Shown here one piece after another: positions 54,184 through 62,863 of a stretch of 64,000 nucleotides of DNA. The notes under the pieces are model-generated. The model was not told the origin of the DNA and searched no databases. It saw only the letters and a list, made by a program, of their open reading frames with translations. Each line of letters begins with the position of its first letter. Within the stretch, counting starts at the first letter, position 1. Source of the stretch: Komarekiella delphini-convector SJRDD-AB1 (GTDB lineage Bacteria > Cyanobacteriota > Cyanobacteriia > Cyanobacteriales > Nostocaceae); NCBI RefSeq assembly GCF_014831675.1, contig NZ_VJXY01000001.1, positions 551,324 through 615,323 on the forward strand, in the 5' to 3' direction. The position numbers and the translations under genes are program-made.

Positions 54184-56502
54184 CTACTCTATTCTTGGTT
54201 GCGAGTGACTCGTTGAAGTGGTTCCATACAAATCATGCCCGATAGAAATAATTGCATCATCAGCAATATCCAAAATTCGTGCAAATCTGGCTTGAGATAA
54301 GCGTAGCTCTTTGTGTGTCTGGCGATGCTCATCAAGTTCTGACTGCAACTGTCGATTGACGCTAATTAACTCTGCGGTTTTTGCTAATTGGCGATCGCGC
54401 TGATTTCGCAATGTTACAATGCCATAAGCTAAATCTGCTGCTAATGCTTGTAGCACTTTGACTTCATCAGCATCGAAGGTGTCTGGTTCGGCAGCGTAAA
54501 TATTCAATGCGGCAAAAGTTTGACCGTTGATAATTAACGGTAACGCGATCGCTGAAGCATAACCTCGGTTAATAGTATGAGACTGCCAAATCTGATAATT
54601 GTGATCAGTTAAAATATTTTGGACAATACAAATTTCACCTGTGCGAATGGCGATCCCCATTGGACTTTGCTCATGACTGGTGTTTGCCCAAGTAAGATTC
54701 AGAGATTGTAAATATCCGTCTTCATAGCCTGCTTGAGATACGGGGCGGATACTTTTCGCTATATCATCTTCAGCAAAACCTACCCACGCCAGCCTATAGC
54801 CGCCGATTTTTACAAGAATTTGACAAATTTGCTGTAATAAATCGAACTCGTCTTTGGCACGAAAGAGTACTTGATTGCAACTACTCAAAGTTTGCAGCTT
54901 TCGATTTAACCGTCGAATTTTGGCTTCAGCCTGTTTGTGTGGCGTAATGTCTCGTGTGATTGCTAGCAACACTACTTTGCCATCGTCGTAACACAAAGGA
55001 ACTGCATGAGTTTCCACCCAGCGACGATTACCCTCACAGCTAATCATCTCGAACTGTAAAATCCCTTTGTTACCTTGACAGACACTTGCATTCAGTTGGC
55101 GAAACGCCTCTTGATATTCTGGAGCAATTAACTTATACACAGACTTACCAATCAGCGCTGCGGTATTGTTTGCTTCCAGCATCAAAATACCTGCTGGGTT
55201 GATTTCCAACAAAGTACCATCGACAGCAATCACTTTGACGCATTCTGGTTCAGCATCAAAGATAGTTCGCCAGCGATTCTCTAGTTCGATAACTTGCGTG
55301 CTGTGCGTTAAAGTGCAATCACCTTTAACCACCGAAACCGACAATTCAGCGCCGCTTGGCAATGCAGATATTGCTGCAACTTCGTTGTCGCCCTCAATTT
55401 CCTGACGCAATAACTTAACCCAACATTCAAGGTTAGTTATCTCAGATACACTCAAGATTTGCTCAGAATTCAGCAGACGCTCGATTTTACGTGCCAATTT
55501 TGAGCCAAGAGTAAAGCCGAAAGTGCCTAAAGAACCTGCTAAAGTATGCGCCTCTTGGGCTGCTTCCAAGAGCAAATTGCGATCGCCCTGAACAAGTGGT
55601 GATTCGGAATTCAAAGCTGCAACGGCTTGCTCTAGCACACTCACTTGCTCATCCACCCGCCCTTTAAATTGTTGCCAAACTCCTGCAACTGCTCTTAGTG
55701 TTTGCTGCTGCTTGGATAAATCCTCTTCTTGAGATCTATGCATTCTAGCTTTAGCATGAGAGATTTTCCCTCCTTCTTTGCCTCTTCCTTTCTCCCCCTC
55801 TCCTCTTTTCCCTTTTCCCCCCTCCCCTTCCAGTGGTTTCAGGCGATAACCAATCCCGTAAATTGTTTCAATCAAATCACTGGACACTCCGACAGCTTTT
55901 AGTTTGTGTCTTAATCCTTTGATATGGGTGCGAACGGCTTCTTCTGTAGGAGTATCATCATAAGACCAAAGATGTTCTAAAATCATGCCGCAGCTAAACA
56001 CCCGGCGACTATTTCGCAAAAATAGTTCCAACAGAGCATATTCTTTTGGTGTCAGTGACAGCAGATTGCTAGCGTATGTAACTTCACAGCTACTAGGGTC
56101 TAGCCTTAACCCGCGCCACTCTAGCACAGGTTGTGAAGTGTTGCCTCCGCGACGCAATAGCGCCCGTACACGAGCAACTAATTCTTCCTCGTTAAAAGGT
56201 TTAACTACATAATCATCCGCGCCTGCATCCAGTCCAATTGCCTTTTCATGACCACTATCGCGCCCTGTTAGTAATAGGATTGGTACTTGCAGACCACCCG
56301 ATCGGATTTGCCGACAAAGACTAATACCATCTAGCTTAGGCAATATTATATCCAGCAGTATTAAATCATAATCGTAAGTTTGGATCAAATCCCAAGCAAC
56401 ATCACCGTCAGTTGCTACTTCAACAACATAGTTTTGGCCAGTGAGAACCGTGGTAAGCACATGAGCATTTAACTTGTCATCTTCTACAACTAAAATCTTC
56501 AT
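54184..56502 (-). CDS. OmpR-type regulator fused to Hpt, PAS and GAF; ends inside a second PAS
   Basis: The 772-residue protein starts MKILVVEDDKLNAHVL. It has a receiver with D51 in LILLDIILPKLDG, a winged-helix DNA-binding domain (about 125-223, TPKEYALLELFLRNSRRVFS), a low-complexity linker (224-246), an Hpt domain with H319 in EAHTLAGSLGTFGF, PAS (about 410-530), GAF (550-720), and the first 20 residues of another PAS (RILDIADDAIISI). The last 16 residues (HDLYGTTSTSHSQPRIE) do not fit PAS. The usual continuation to a PAS core plus output (kinase or GGDEF) is missing, so the 3' end appears deleted. It is the first gene of an operon with the CheY-like gene. Confidence 0.88.
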   Translation of the reverse strand: MKILVVEDDKLNAHVLTTVLTGQNYVVEVATDGDVAWDLIQTYDYDLILLDIILPKLDGISLCRQIRSGGLQVPILLLTGRDSGHEKAIGLDAGADDYVVKPFNEEELVARVRALLRRGGNTSQPVLEWRGLRLDPSSCEVTYASNLLSLTPKEYALLELFLRNSRRVFSCGMILEHLWSYDDTPTEEAVRTHIKGLRHKLKAVGVSSDLIETIYGIGYRLKPLEGEGGKGKRGEGEKGRGKEGGKISHAKARMHRSQEEDLSKQQQTLRAVAGVWQQFKGRVDEQVSVLEQAVAALNSESPLVQGDRNLLLEAAQEAHTLAGSLGTFGFTLGSKLARKIERLLNSEQILSVSEITNLECWVKLLRQEIEGDNEVAAISALPSGAELSVSVVKGDCTLTHSTQVIELENRWRTIFDAEPECVKVIAVDGTLLEINPAGILMLEANNTAALIGKSVYKLIAPEYQEAFRQLNASVCQGNKGILQFEMISCEGNRRWVETHAVPLCYDDGKVVLLAITRDITPHKQAEAKIRRLNRKLQTLSSCNQVLFRAKDEFDLLQQICQILVKIGGYRLAWVGFAEDDIAKSIRPVSQAGYEDGYLQSLNLTWANTSHEQSPMGIAIRTGEICIVQNILTDHNYQIWQSHTINRGYASAIALPLIINGQTFAALNIYAAEPDTFDADEVKVLQALAADLAYGIVTLRNQRDRQLAKTAELISVNRQLQSELDEHRQTHKELRLSQARFARILDIADDAIISIGHDLYGTTSTSHSQPRIE
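55767..55833. repeat. Purine-rich repeat (minus strand) inserted between DNA-binding and Hpt domains
   Basis: The + strand shows CCTCTTCCTTTCTCCCCCTC-type units. On the coding strand they encode GEGGKGKRGEGEKGRGKEGG. It has the same vocabulary as the other coding insertions. Confidence 0.7.
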
Positions 56503-57187
56503 ATCAAAAGCTTTCCGGCGGTTAATACCTACAATAAATAACAAGTAATAAACTTTAATTACTAATAAAATTACTATCAATACTAAGTTTTAAAGTATTT
56601 TAAAAAAGATATATCTTTAAGGTGAATATTTTTAAAAAATTGTCAACTTTTATTACTGTGTAGTTGTATTTAAGTGGGAGTTAGTATGTACATGTGTCCT
56701 AATTAGAAGTATAAGCTTGGATAAAGTTGCTAGCTAGTTGACAAGTTAATGACAAAAACACTGTGGCGATTGTCTTAAGACACGTGCGATCGCATTTTTT
56801 TAATCATCTAAATTCAGTCTTAGGAAGGAATAAACTTTACCATTAGGTATCTCAGTGAATAATTCTTGGCTTTCCTCACAAGTTCCTCAAATTGTTTCTC
56901 TATAAACATAACTGTAGGACAAAAAAGCTTACCAGTTCATTCAAAATAATTCTTGGCGGAATTTTATAGCGATTCTCTGATGCAGGAGATACACCAACAA
57001 AGGAGACAGGAGTTAGGAGTCAGAATAGTTGCTTGGCTAATATAGCAGTCTGAGAGCATTTGCGGTTTCTTGCAGATGACAGACAGCCTCTCCCGGAAGG
57101 ATACACGAAAAATCTCACAACTCATGCAGGATTGCCCTAAAAACCAGAAATCTTAAAGACTAATCACTAATAAAACCGGAGGTCTAT
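56503..57187. other. Divergent spacer, nothing distinct
   Basis: AT-rich DNA with one HIP1-like site (56787) and no obvious repeat or gene. GGAGGT at 57178 is the ribosome site of the stress protein. Promoters of both flanking units must lie here. Confidence 0.5.
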
Positions 57188-57721
57188 ATGATTAAAAAGA
57201 TTCTAGTTGCATTAGATCGCTCGGAAATAGGACAACAGGTTTTTGAACAAGCATTAGCCTTAGCAAAGTTAACACAAGCCAACTTAATGCTACTGCATGT
57301 CCTGTCTCCAGAAGCAGAGGGCAGTCCTTATGTACCTATGTTCTCTAATTTTGATTACTATCCGGGATTGAACAGTCAAAGTTTTGAGTTATATCAAAAG
57401 CAGTGGGATACTTTTAAAAATGAAGGTATCCAGATGTTGCAATTTTTTTGTGCCCAAGCCAACACCGTAGGTGTTACTACGGAATTTACACAAAACCTTG
57501 GTCATCCTGGGCGGATCATTTGTGATTTAGCTCGTAGTTGGGGTGCTGACTTAATTGTCATGGGACGTCGTGGTCGTTCTGGGCTGACGGAACTATTCCT
57601 CGGTAGCGTAAGTAACTACGTCCTTCACCATGCTCCTTGTTCAGTGCATATTGTGCATCTTCCAATTACTAAAGCAGATCAAGTTGTAAAAGCGGCTACA
57701 AACGCTGTAAGCGCCAACTAA
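57188..57721 (+). CDS. Universal stress protein (UspA family)
   Basis: The 177-residue protein starts MIKKILVALDRSEIGQQVFE. It has the ATP-binding loop G-x2-G-x9-GS as GRRGRSGLTELFLGSVSNYV near residues 126-145, then APCSVHIVH. ATP-binding Usp proteins respond to energy or oxidative stress. The GGAGGT ribosome site is strong. It ends 7 nt from the convergent devA gene, so transcripts may collide. Confidence 0.95.
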   Translation: MIKKILVALDRSEIGQQVFEQALALAKLTQANLMLLHVLSPEAEGSPYVPMFSNFDYYPGLNSQSFELYQKQWDTFKNEGIQMLQFFCAQANTVGVTTEFTQNLGHPGRIICDLARSWGADLIVMGRRGRSGLTELFLGSVSNYVLHHAPCSVHIVHLPITKADQVVKAATNAVSAN

Positions 57722-57728
57722 ATAGAAT

Positions 57729-58481
57729 TTATTTACTTGTTTTTGCAATATCTACGCTATCAGTCTTCAATTGACCATCTTCCATATAAATAATGCGATC
57801 GGCAATATCAAGGATGCGGTTGTCATGAGTAACCAGCAAAATTGTACAATCTTGTTCTTTAGCTAACTTCTGCATCAATTCAACGACATCGCGCCCAGAT
57901 TTTTTGTCGAGTGCAGCAGTGGGTTCATCTGCCAAAACAATTTTAGGATGGCTGACTAAAGCGCGTGCGATCGCCACCCGTTGTTTTTGCCCCCCAGATA
58001 ATTTCTCTGGGTAGTAATTTACATGATTTGCCAAACCGACAGCTTCCAGCATCGCGATCGCTTTGGTGTTAATATCCTGATTCAGAAATTCGTCATGCAA
58101 CTCTATGGACATTCGCACATTTTCTTTAGCTGTTAAAAAAGTCATCAAGTTATGCGCCTGAAAAATATAGCCAATCTGGCAGCGAAGTTTGGTTAACTGC
58201 TGTTTTTTTGCACCACAAATTTCTTGTCCTAAGATTTTCAGGCTACCTTCTTGAGCAGAGCGCAGCCCACCCATTAGCGTCAATAGGGTAGTTTTTCCTG
58301 AGCCGGAGGGGCCAGTCATAATGACAATTTCCCCAGCGTTAATCTCCAAATTAATGTCAAATAATACTTGTTTGCGAAGCGCACCTGTACCAAAATAGTG
58401 GTTAAGGTTACTAACAGAAATGACGGGTTCTAAAACCGAGAGTGTTGAATTAGAAGTTACTTGTACAGATTCTTGGAACAT
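57729..58481 (-). CDS. devA: DevA-type ABC exporter ATPase
   Basis: This 250-residue ATPase has Walker A GPSGSGKTTLLTLMGGLRSA, the Q-loop GYIFQAHNLMTF, signature LSGGQKQRVAIARALVSHPK, Walker B IVLADEPTAALD and H-loop LVTHD. Sequence and operon order (devB-...-devC-devA) match the MacB/DevBCA group, which with TolC moves lipids or small molecules across both membranes. In Anabaena one DevBCA exports heterocyst glycolipid, and other paralogues have unknown cargo. The TetR gene upstream suggests a drug- or stress-related paralogue here. Confidence 0.93.
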   Translation of the reverse strand: MFQESVQVTSNSTLSVLEPVISVSNLNHYFGTGALRKQVLFDINLEINAGEIVIMTGPSGSGKTTLLTLMGGLRSAQEGSLKILGQEICGAKKQQLTKLRCQIGYIFQAHNLMTFLTAKENVRMSIELHDEFLNQDINTKAIAMLEAVGLANHVNYYPEKLSGGQKQRVAIARALVSHPKIVLADEPTAALDKKSGRDVVELMQKLAKEQDCTILLVTHDNRILDIADRIIYMEDGQLKTDSVDIAKTSK

Positions 58482-58549
58482 AAGATTTTTATAATTTGAA
58501 TTTCGCAGATTTGGCGTTTTTATCAGCTTACTTGGAGGTTTGAGAAAAA

Positions 58550-59716
58550 CTAAAAAACATCTGCGGGATCAGCAGCTCGTAGCTTTCGCATGGCGATCGC
58601 CCCAGAAAAACTACACATTACAATAGTCATGATCAAGACAGCGATCGCTCGTTCTAACTTCATGGTTAGGGGAAGCAGTGTAGCAGCGTAGGTGATCTGA
58701 TATAGCCCAAAGGAAAGGAAGAATGCAGGGATATAACCTAACACAGCTAAAACTAATGCCTCTTGGAATAGCACTCCCAAAAGATAGCGATCGCTATAGC
58801 CCATTGCTTTGAGGGTGGCGTATTCTGGCATGTGTTCAGAAACATCAGAGTAAAGAATCTGATAGACAATGACGATGCCGACAATGAACCCGACACCTAC
58901 ACCTAAACCAAAAATGAAACCAATACCAGTCCCGGTAGCCCAGTAATTTTTTTCGGTTTCGGCAAACCCTTCTGGAGTTAAGACTTTGACATCGTTGGGT
59001 AGCCCAGCGGCAAGTTGCGATCGCACTTTTTCGGGATTGGCTCCTGGTTTGAGGTGAATCAACCCAACTTCGATTTGATCAGGTTTACGGTCTGGAAATA
59101 GTTGTAAAAAGGTAGAGTCACTGGTGATCACATTGCCATCGGCGGCAAAGGAAGCACCATTACTAAACACACCTTTAACGCTGACGGCTTTGTTATTCAG
59201 TTCCGTCTCAAAGTTGCCTGTTTTTTTAAAGATATCTCCAACAGCCCCATACTCTGGACGTCCCGCCTGATCAAACAGAACTTGATACAACTGCTTGAGA
59301 TGATCCTGATTTTGTTGGATTTCGGGAAATTTAAACGCAGATTTTGCCGGATCAATACCCCACACTAAAATGGCGCGATCAAGACGCGTTTCGGGATTTC
59401 GCCATTGTCCGGTGTTGATATAAACTGAATTTACCGACTGAACACCGTCGTAGCCCAATGTTTGATATAGTCGCTCTCTAGAAAAACTTTTCACTGAAAA
59501 CAGAGTTTGAAATTGGGGATTAATCAAAACCAAATCTGCTTCTAAATTGCGATGGGGTTGTATGGCTGCATCAAAAAGCGCACTTTCAAAACCCAACTGA
59601 ATGAACATCAGCATATCAGCAAAGGTAATACCTGCAACTGCAACCACTAGACGCGTTTTTTCTTTCATTAACTGCCGCCATGCTAGCGGCGTTTTACGAA
59701 ATAGTTTGGAAAACAT
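58550..59716 (-). CDS. devC: DevC-type ABC exporter permease
   Basis: The 388-residue protein starts MFSKLFRKTPLAWRQLMKEK. It has one N-terminal membrane helix (LVVAVAGITFADMLMFIQLG), a large periplasmic domain (about 50-265) and three C-terminal helices with MPEYATLKAMGYSDRYLLGV, the coupling-helix region typical of DevC. It works with DevA and DevB. A 68-nt gap separates it from devA. Confidence 0.94.
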   Translation of the reverse strand: MFSKLFRKTPLAWRQLMKEKTRLVVAVAGITFADMLMFIQLGFESALFDAAIQPHRNLEADLVLINPQFQTLFSVKSFSRERLYQTLGYDGVQSVNSVYINTGQWRNPETRLDRAILVWGIDPAKSAFKFPEIQQNQDHLKQLYQVLFDQAGRPEYGAVGDIFKKTGNFETELNNKAVSVKGVFSNGASFAADGNVITSDSTFLQLFPDRKPDQIEVGLIHLKPGANPEKVRSQLAAGLPNDVKVLTPEGFAETEKNYWATGTGIGFIFGLGVGVGFIVGIVIVYQILYSDVSEHMPEYATLKAMGYSDRYLLGVLFQEALVLAVLGYIPAFFLSFGLYQITYAATLLPLTMKLERAIAVLIMTIVMCSFSGAIAMRKLRAADPADVF

Positions 59717-59721
59717 ATAAT

Positions 59722-59752
59722 TATGAATTATGAATTATGAATTATGAATTAT
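59722..59752. repeat. Heptanucleotide tandem repeat (ATTATGA)
   Basis: About four and a half units of ATTATGA lie between the DUF2834 gene and devC, and they supply the stop of the former. Such 7-bp STRRs are typical of heterocystous cyanobacteria. Confidence 0.8.
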
Positions 59753-60077
59753 GTTGTTCAAGCTGGCGCTGTCGCATTAATAAAAATAAGGGAAGACCTA
59801 AAGAAACACCAACCAAAAGATTACAAGCAACATAAATCCAGAGATTTTGCATTTTAAGACGTGTTCCCTCCCAAAATACGAATACCCACAATACAAGGGA
59901 TGAAACGATAACATCCATGCCAAAAAAACCAGATATTTTATTAGCAAAAAGTTGTTCAAAAAACAGCTTTATATCAAGACCATGCTCTAAAGTAAAAGGA
60001 ATTAACTGAGAGTAAGGTAGAACAAAGCCAAGTATACAAAGTAGAAAATATATGACTTGAACCATGATTGATTTCAC
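59742..60077 (-). CDS. DUF2834 membrane protein within the devBCA operon
   Basis: The 111-residue protein has three hydrophobic segments: VIYFLLCILGFVLPYSQLIP, FFGMDVIVSSLVLWVFVFWE and WIYVACNLLVGVSLGLPLFL. The spacing and the GMDVIVSSLVLWVF pattern fit DUF2834. Its function is unknown. It sits between devB and devC on the same strand with short gaps (64 and 25 nt), where other devBCA operons have nothing, so it may modify or assist the exporter. An internal ATG (60065) is an alternative start. Confidence 0.82.
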   Translation of the reverse strand: MKSIMVQVIYFLLCILGFVLPYSQLIPFTLEHGLDIKLFFEQLFANKISGFFGMDVIVSSLVLWVFVFWEGTRLKMQNLWIYVACNLLVGVSLGLPLFLLMRQRQLEQHNS

Positions 60078-60141
60078 CCTATGAGTAGTGCTGGACTACA
60101 AGAGATTACGTTACGGTGTATCCAACCTTTGGAACACAACT

Positions 60142-61431
60142 CTACAATTCAATTGCTGTCTGCACCTGTAAGTTGGTGAAACCAGCAACTCGCTTACTGT
60201 CTTCGGGGTTGATGCGAATTTTAACCTCAACTATTCGGCTATCAAGGTTTTCACCAGGCTGGTTGCTGAAAACGTTTTGGCGATTTACCTGCAAGCCAAT
60301 TTGAGCAACGGTTCCTCGTAGTTCGCCGGCAAATGCTTGACTGCTAATCGTTGCCTGTTGTCCTAGCTTCACTTTACCGATGTCCGTTTGATAAACTTCT
60401 GCTACTGCAACCATTTGGTCTGTTTGCGCCAAGTCTGCGATCCCCGCAGTACTAATTTTTTCTCCAGCTCGTGTATGAATTTTGATTATTTGTCCCGCCA
60501 TCGGTGCTTTGATGTAAGCACCTGCTAACTCGGCTTGAGCATGTTTCAGGGTAGCGATCGCATTTTCAACTTCACTCTGTGCTGCTGCTACATCTACAGT
60601 TCGGACTTCTGCAATACTGGTAAGCGTGGCTTTGGCTTCGTTAACTTGCTTGTTTCCTGTGGCGTTAGTGCGGTTAAGCGCTGCTTTCGCTTCGGCGAGT
60701 TCTTTGCTTGCAGTGGTGTTAATGCGGTTGAGTACTGCTTTGGCTTCGTCTAGTTGCTGTTTGGCAGTTTCCACGCTCAAGCCTTTGTTGTCATATAAAG
60801 AATTAGAAATTGCGCCTTCTGTATATAGTTGCTGATAACGCTGATATTCGGCTTGGGCATTGTTTAATTCTGCCGCAAGCTTCTTAATTGTTGCCTCTTG
60901 GGCTATTCTATCTCCTTGCCATTGTGCCTCTATGCGGGCGATCGCTTCTTGTTGAGCTGTTTTGTCTCCTTGGGACTGAGCTTGTAAGCGCTCAATACTT
61001 GCTTGCTGTGCCTGAATTTCGCCAGTTTTTGCGCCGGCTTTCACTTGAGCGAGTTTAGCTTGGGAAACTTTGACTTGCTTTTCAGCCTGTAGTACCGCAG
61101 TTTGCAAGCGATCGCGTGCATCTAAAATTGTTACAATCTGTCCAGCTTTAACGCGTTCGCCCTCTTTAACTAGGATTTGAGCAATGCGATCGCCATCTAA
61201 AGCTATGGGTGCAAATAAGCTAATTACTTCTGTTTCTGGTTCTATTCGTCCTAATGCTGCCACTTTTGGTCTAATAGGCGTGGTTTGCACAGATTCAGAT
61301 GAGGCAGTTTGACCAACTTTGCCAAACTGAGAAATACCATAAACAACAATTCCACCTGTAATAGCAGTAGCAGCAATTACTAATGCAATTAACCCTTTTT
61401 TGGGAGCTTTGAATAACAGTTTTTGATTCAT
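60142..61431 (-). CDS. devB: DevB-type membrane fusion protein
   Basis: The 429-residue HlyD/MacA-type adaptor has one N-terminal membrane helix (GLIALVIAATAITGGIVVYG), a split lipoyl domain (IAQILVKEGERVKAGQIV and AGAYIKAPMAGQIIKIHTRA) and a long alpha-hairpin of about 200 residues. The hairpin contains tandem AEAKAALNR/NEAKATL units, and a beta-barrel end follows (VAEVYQTDIGKVKLGQQATI). It links DevAC to a TolC-like outer membrane channel. It is the first gene of the exporter operon; a 17-bp palindrome lies directly upstream. Confidence 0.94.
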   Translation of the reverse strand: MNQKLLFKAPKKGLIALVIAATAITGGIVVYGISQFGKVGQTASSESVQTTPIRPKVAALGRIEPETEVISLFAPIALDGDRIAQILVKEGERVKAGQIVTILDARDRLQTAVLQAEKQVKVSQAKLAQVKAGAKTGEIQAQQASIERLQAQSQGDKTAQQEAIARIEAQWQGDRIAQEATIKKLAAELNNAQAEYQRYQQLYTEGAISNSLYDNKGLSVETAKQQLDEAKAVLNRINTTASKELAEAKAALNRTNATGNKQVNEAKATLTSIAEVRTVDVAAAQSEVENAIATLKHAQAELAGAYIKAPMAGQIIKIHTRAGEKISTAGIADLAQTDQMVAVAEVYQTDIGKVKLGQQATISSQAFAGELRGTVAQIGLQVNRQNVFSNQPGENLDSRIVEVKIRINPEDSKRVAGFTNLQVQTAIEL

Positions 61432-61453
61432 TTTTTTAGAAGATTCTAAAGTG

Positions 61454-61470
61454 TACGAACATCATTCGTA
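61454..61470. promoter_or_regulatory. Candidate TetR operator upstream of devB
   Basis: TACGAA-CATCA-TTCGTA is a perfect inverted repeat with 5-nt spacer, between the tetR stop and the devB start (24 nt upstream of the ATG). Size and position fit binding by the TetR-type repressor encoded next door. Confidence 0.6.
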
Positions 61471-61484
61471 TTACTCAATAATTG

Positions 61485-62084
61485 CTATTCTCTTGAGGAG
61501 GATTGACAATTAATTTCTTTATTAGACAGATATACAGTTAGCATTTTACCCAACAAGGCACATTGTTCATAGAAATCAATATTTTCATTACCCCATAAAC
61601 GTTCGAGAATTAAGCCATCAATTAAGCTCAATATAAAGGAAGCAAGCGCCGGATCTTGGATACCCAAAACGTCTTTGAGCGCTTGCCGAGATTGATCATC
61701 AACCAGCTTAAATACTCCACTACTCCACGGTTGTTTAGAGTCTTGATGCTGACAAAAATCAACCAATACATAAGTTAATTTAATGTAGTAATCTTCATTT
61801 TTAGAAAGGTATCTTCCTAATGCTTCCATTTTTTCCTGGAGCGTTTTTGCCCCTGACAACTCAGCTATTGCCATTAGCATTTCTTGTTGATTAATCTCTT
61901 GCACCAATTGCTCAAACAAAGTTTGTTTACTAGGAAAGTAGTGGTACAGCGTACCAGTAGAAACTCCTAACCCTTGAGCAATTTGGCGCATAGTGATAGA
62001 ACCGTAGCCTTTTTGGGCAAATAAGTCAAAGCACTTACCGAGCAGTTCTTTACGGTACAGATCATGGTCAACAATCTTAGGCAT
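61485..62084 (-). CDS. TetR-family regulator of the devBCA-type operon
   Basis: The 199-residue protein has a helix-turn-helix at about 10-55 (RKELLGKCFDLFAQKGYGSI, TMRQIAQGLGVSTGTLYHYF, PSKQTLFEQL) and a helical ligand domain (YYIKLTYVLVDFCQHQDSKQ). It lies 53 nt upstream of devB on the same strand. TetR proteins usually repress their own and the exporter's promoter until a ligand binds. The palindromes at 61454 and 62105 are candidate sites. Confidence 0.93.
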   Translation of the reverse strand: MPKIVDHDLYRKELLGKCFDLFAQKGYGSITMRQIAQGLGVSTGTLYHYFPSKQTLFEQLVQEINQQEMLMAIAELSGAKTLQEKMEALGRYLSKNEDYYIKLTYVLVDFCQHQDSKQPWSSGVFKLVDDQSRQALKDVLGIQDPALASFILSLIDGLILERLWGNENIDFYEQCALLGKMLTVYLSNKEINCQSSSRE

Positions 62085-62104
62085 GATTAGGTTTATTTAT
62101 ATCG

Positions 62105-62114
62105 AACGCTCGTT
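62105..62114. promoter_or_regulatory. Candidate autoregulatory site upstream of tetR
   Basis: AACG-CT-CGTT is a perfect short palindrome 20 nt before the tetR start and shares the ACG/CGT half-site style with the devB palindrome. It is short, so the call is weak. Confidence 0.4.
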
Positions 62115-62863
62115 ATTTATAAGCCTAACCTCTCTGCTACTGGTTTGTCAAAGTATAAGTGATTGATTTGAATTAAACATAGATTATGGTTTAACCTATT
62201 TTTAAAATCAATGTAATATTTATCACTTTTATAAAACGAGTATAGCTATTAGCGATCGCATGTGACAGATACAAAGTAAACTAGCTATACTTTTTTATCT
62301 TGCTACAAATAATACTTTTATAAACGTGTGATTGGATTATCCAATGATCAGGTAAGAGACTTGTTTATATTAATAACTTATTTTGAAATAAGAGTTATGT
62401 GGATGGAAGTTAAACCAGACAATAAATAGCTTGTTGATTAACCATGCTAATTCTTATTTGATAATAGGAAATTCTCAAAATAAAAGCTATGACAGTCGCT
62501 CTTGGAGATTTGTTCCCTGTAATCACATCATTGACCAGGAAAGTCCTTGCTTCTTATGGCTCCACCGCATTGATGAACTGAATAGGCAATACTTATATTT
62601 ACAACTTTATAAAAATCAGCCATGAGTAAGAGTACCTTCTACAAAATATATGCTGATAATATTTTTGCTAATTGATTTGTCGTCAGTGATGAGCTTAATA
62701 TCCTACAGGGGTTGACTACCGTCAAAATTTAACTCAGAAAGTGTTATACAATAGAGTTGCTTAGTCTCACTAATGTATTGATAAAGTGTATGAAAAAGCT
62801 ATGAGTCTGGATATCCATACTTAAAAATACAAAATTAACGAGGTTATGGAGGAGGAAATAACC
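62115..62863. other. Long AT-rich spacer upstream of the sigma factor
   Basis: About 750 bp with one HIP1-like site (62253) and no gene I can support; a 64-codon open frame (62431-62625) lacks a ribosome site. The length suggests several promoters for the sigma gene, which is usual for group 2 sigma factors, but I cannot place boxes. Confidence 0.45.

Noticed and set aside
62431-62625. 64-codon open frame upstream of the sigma gene
   Set aside because: No ribosome site, atypical composition and no recognisable pattern.
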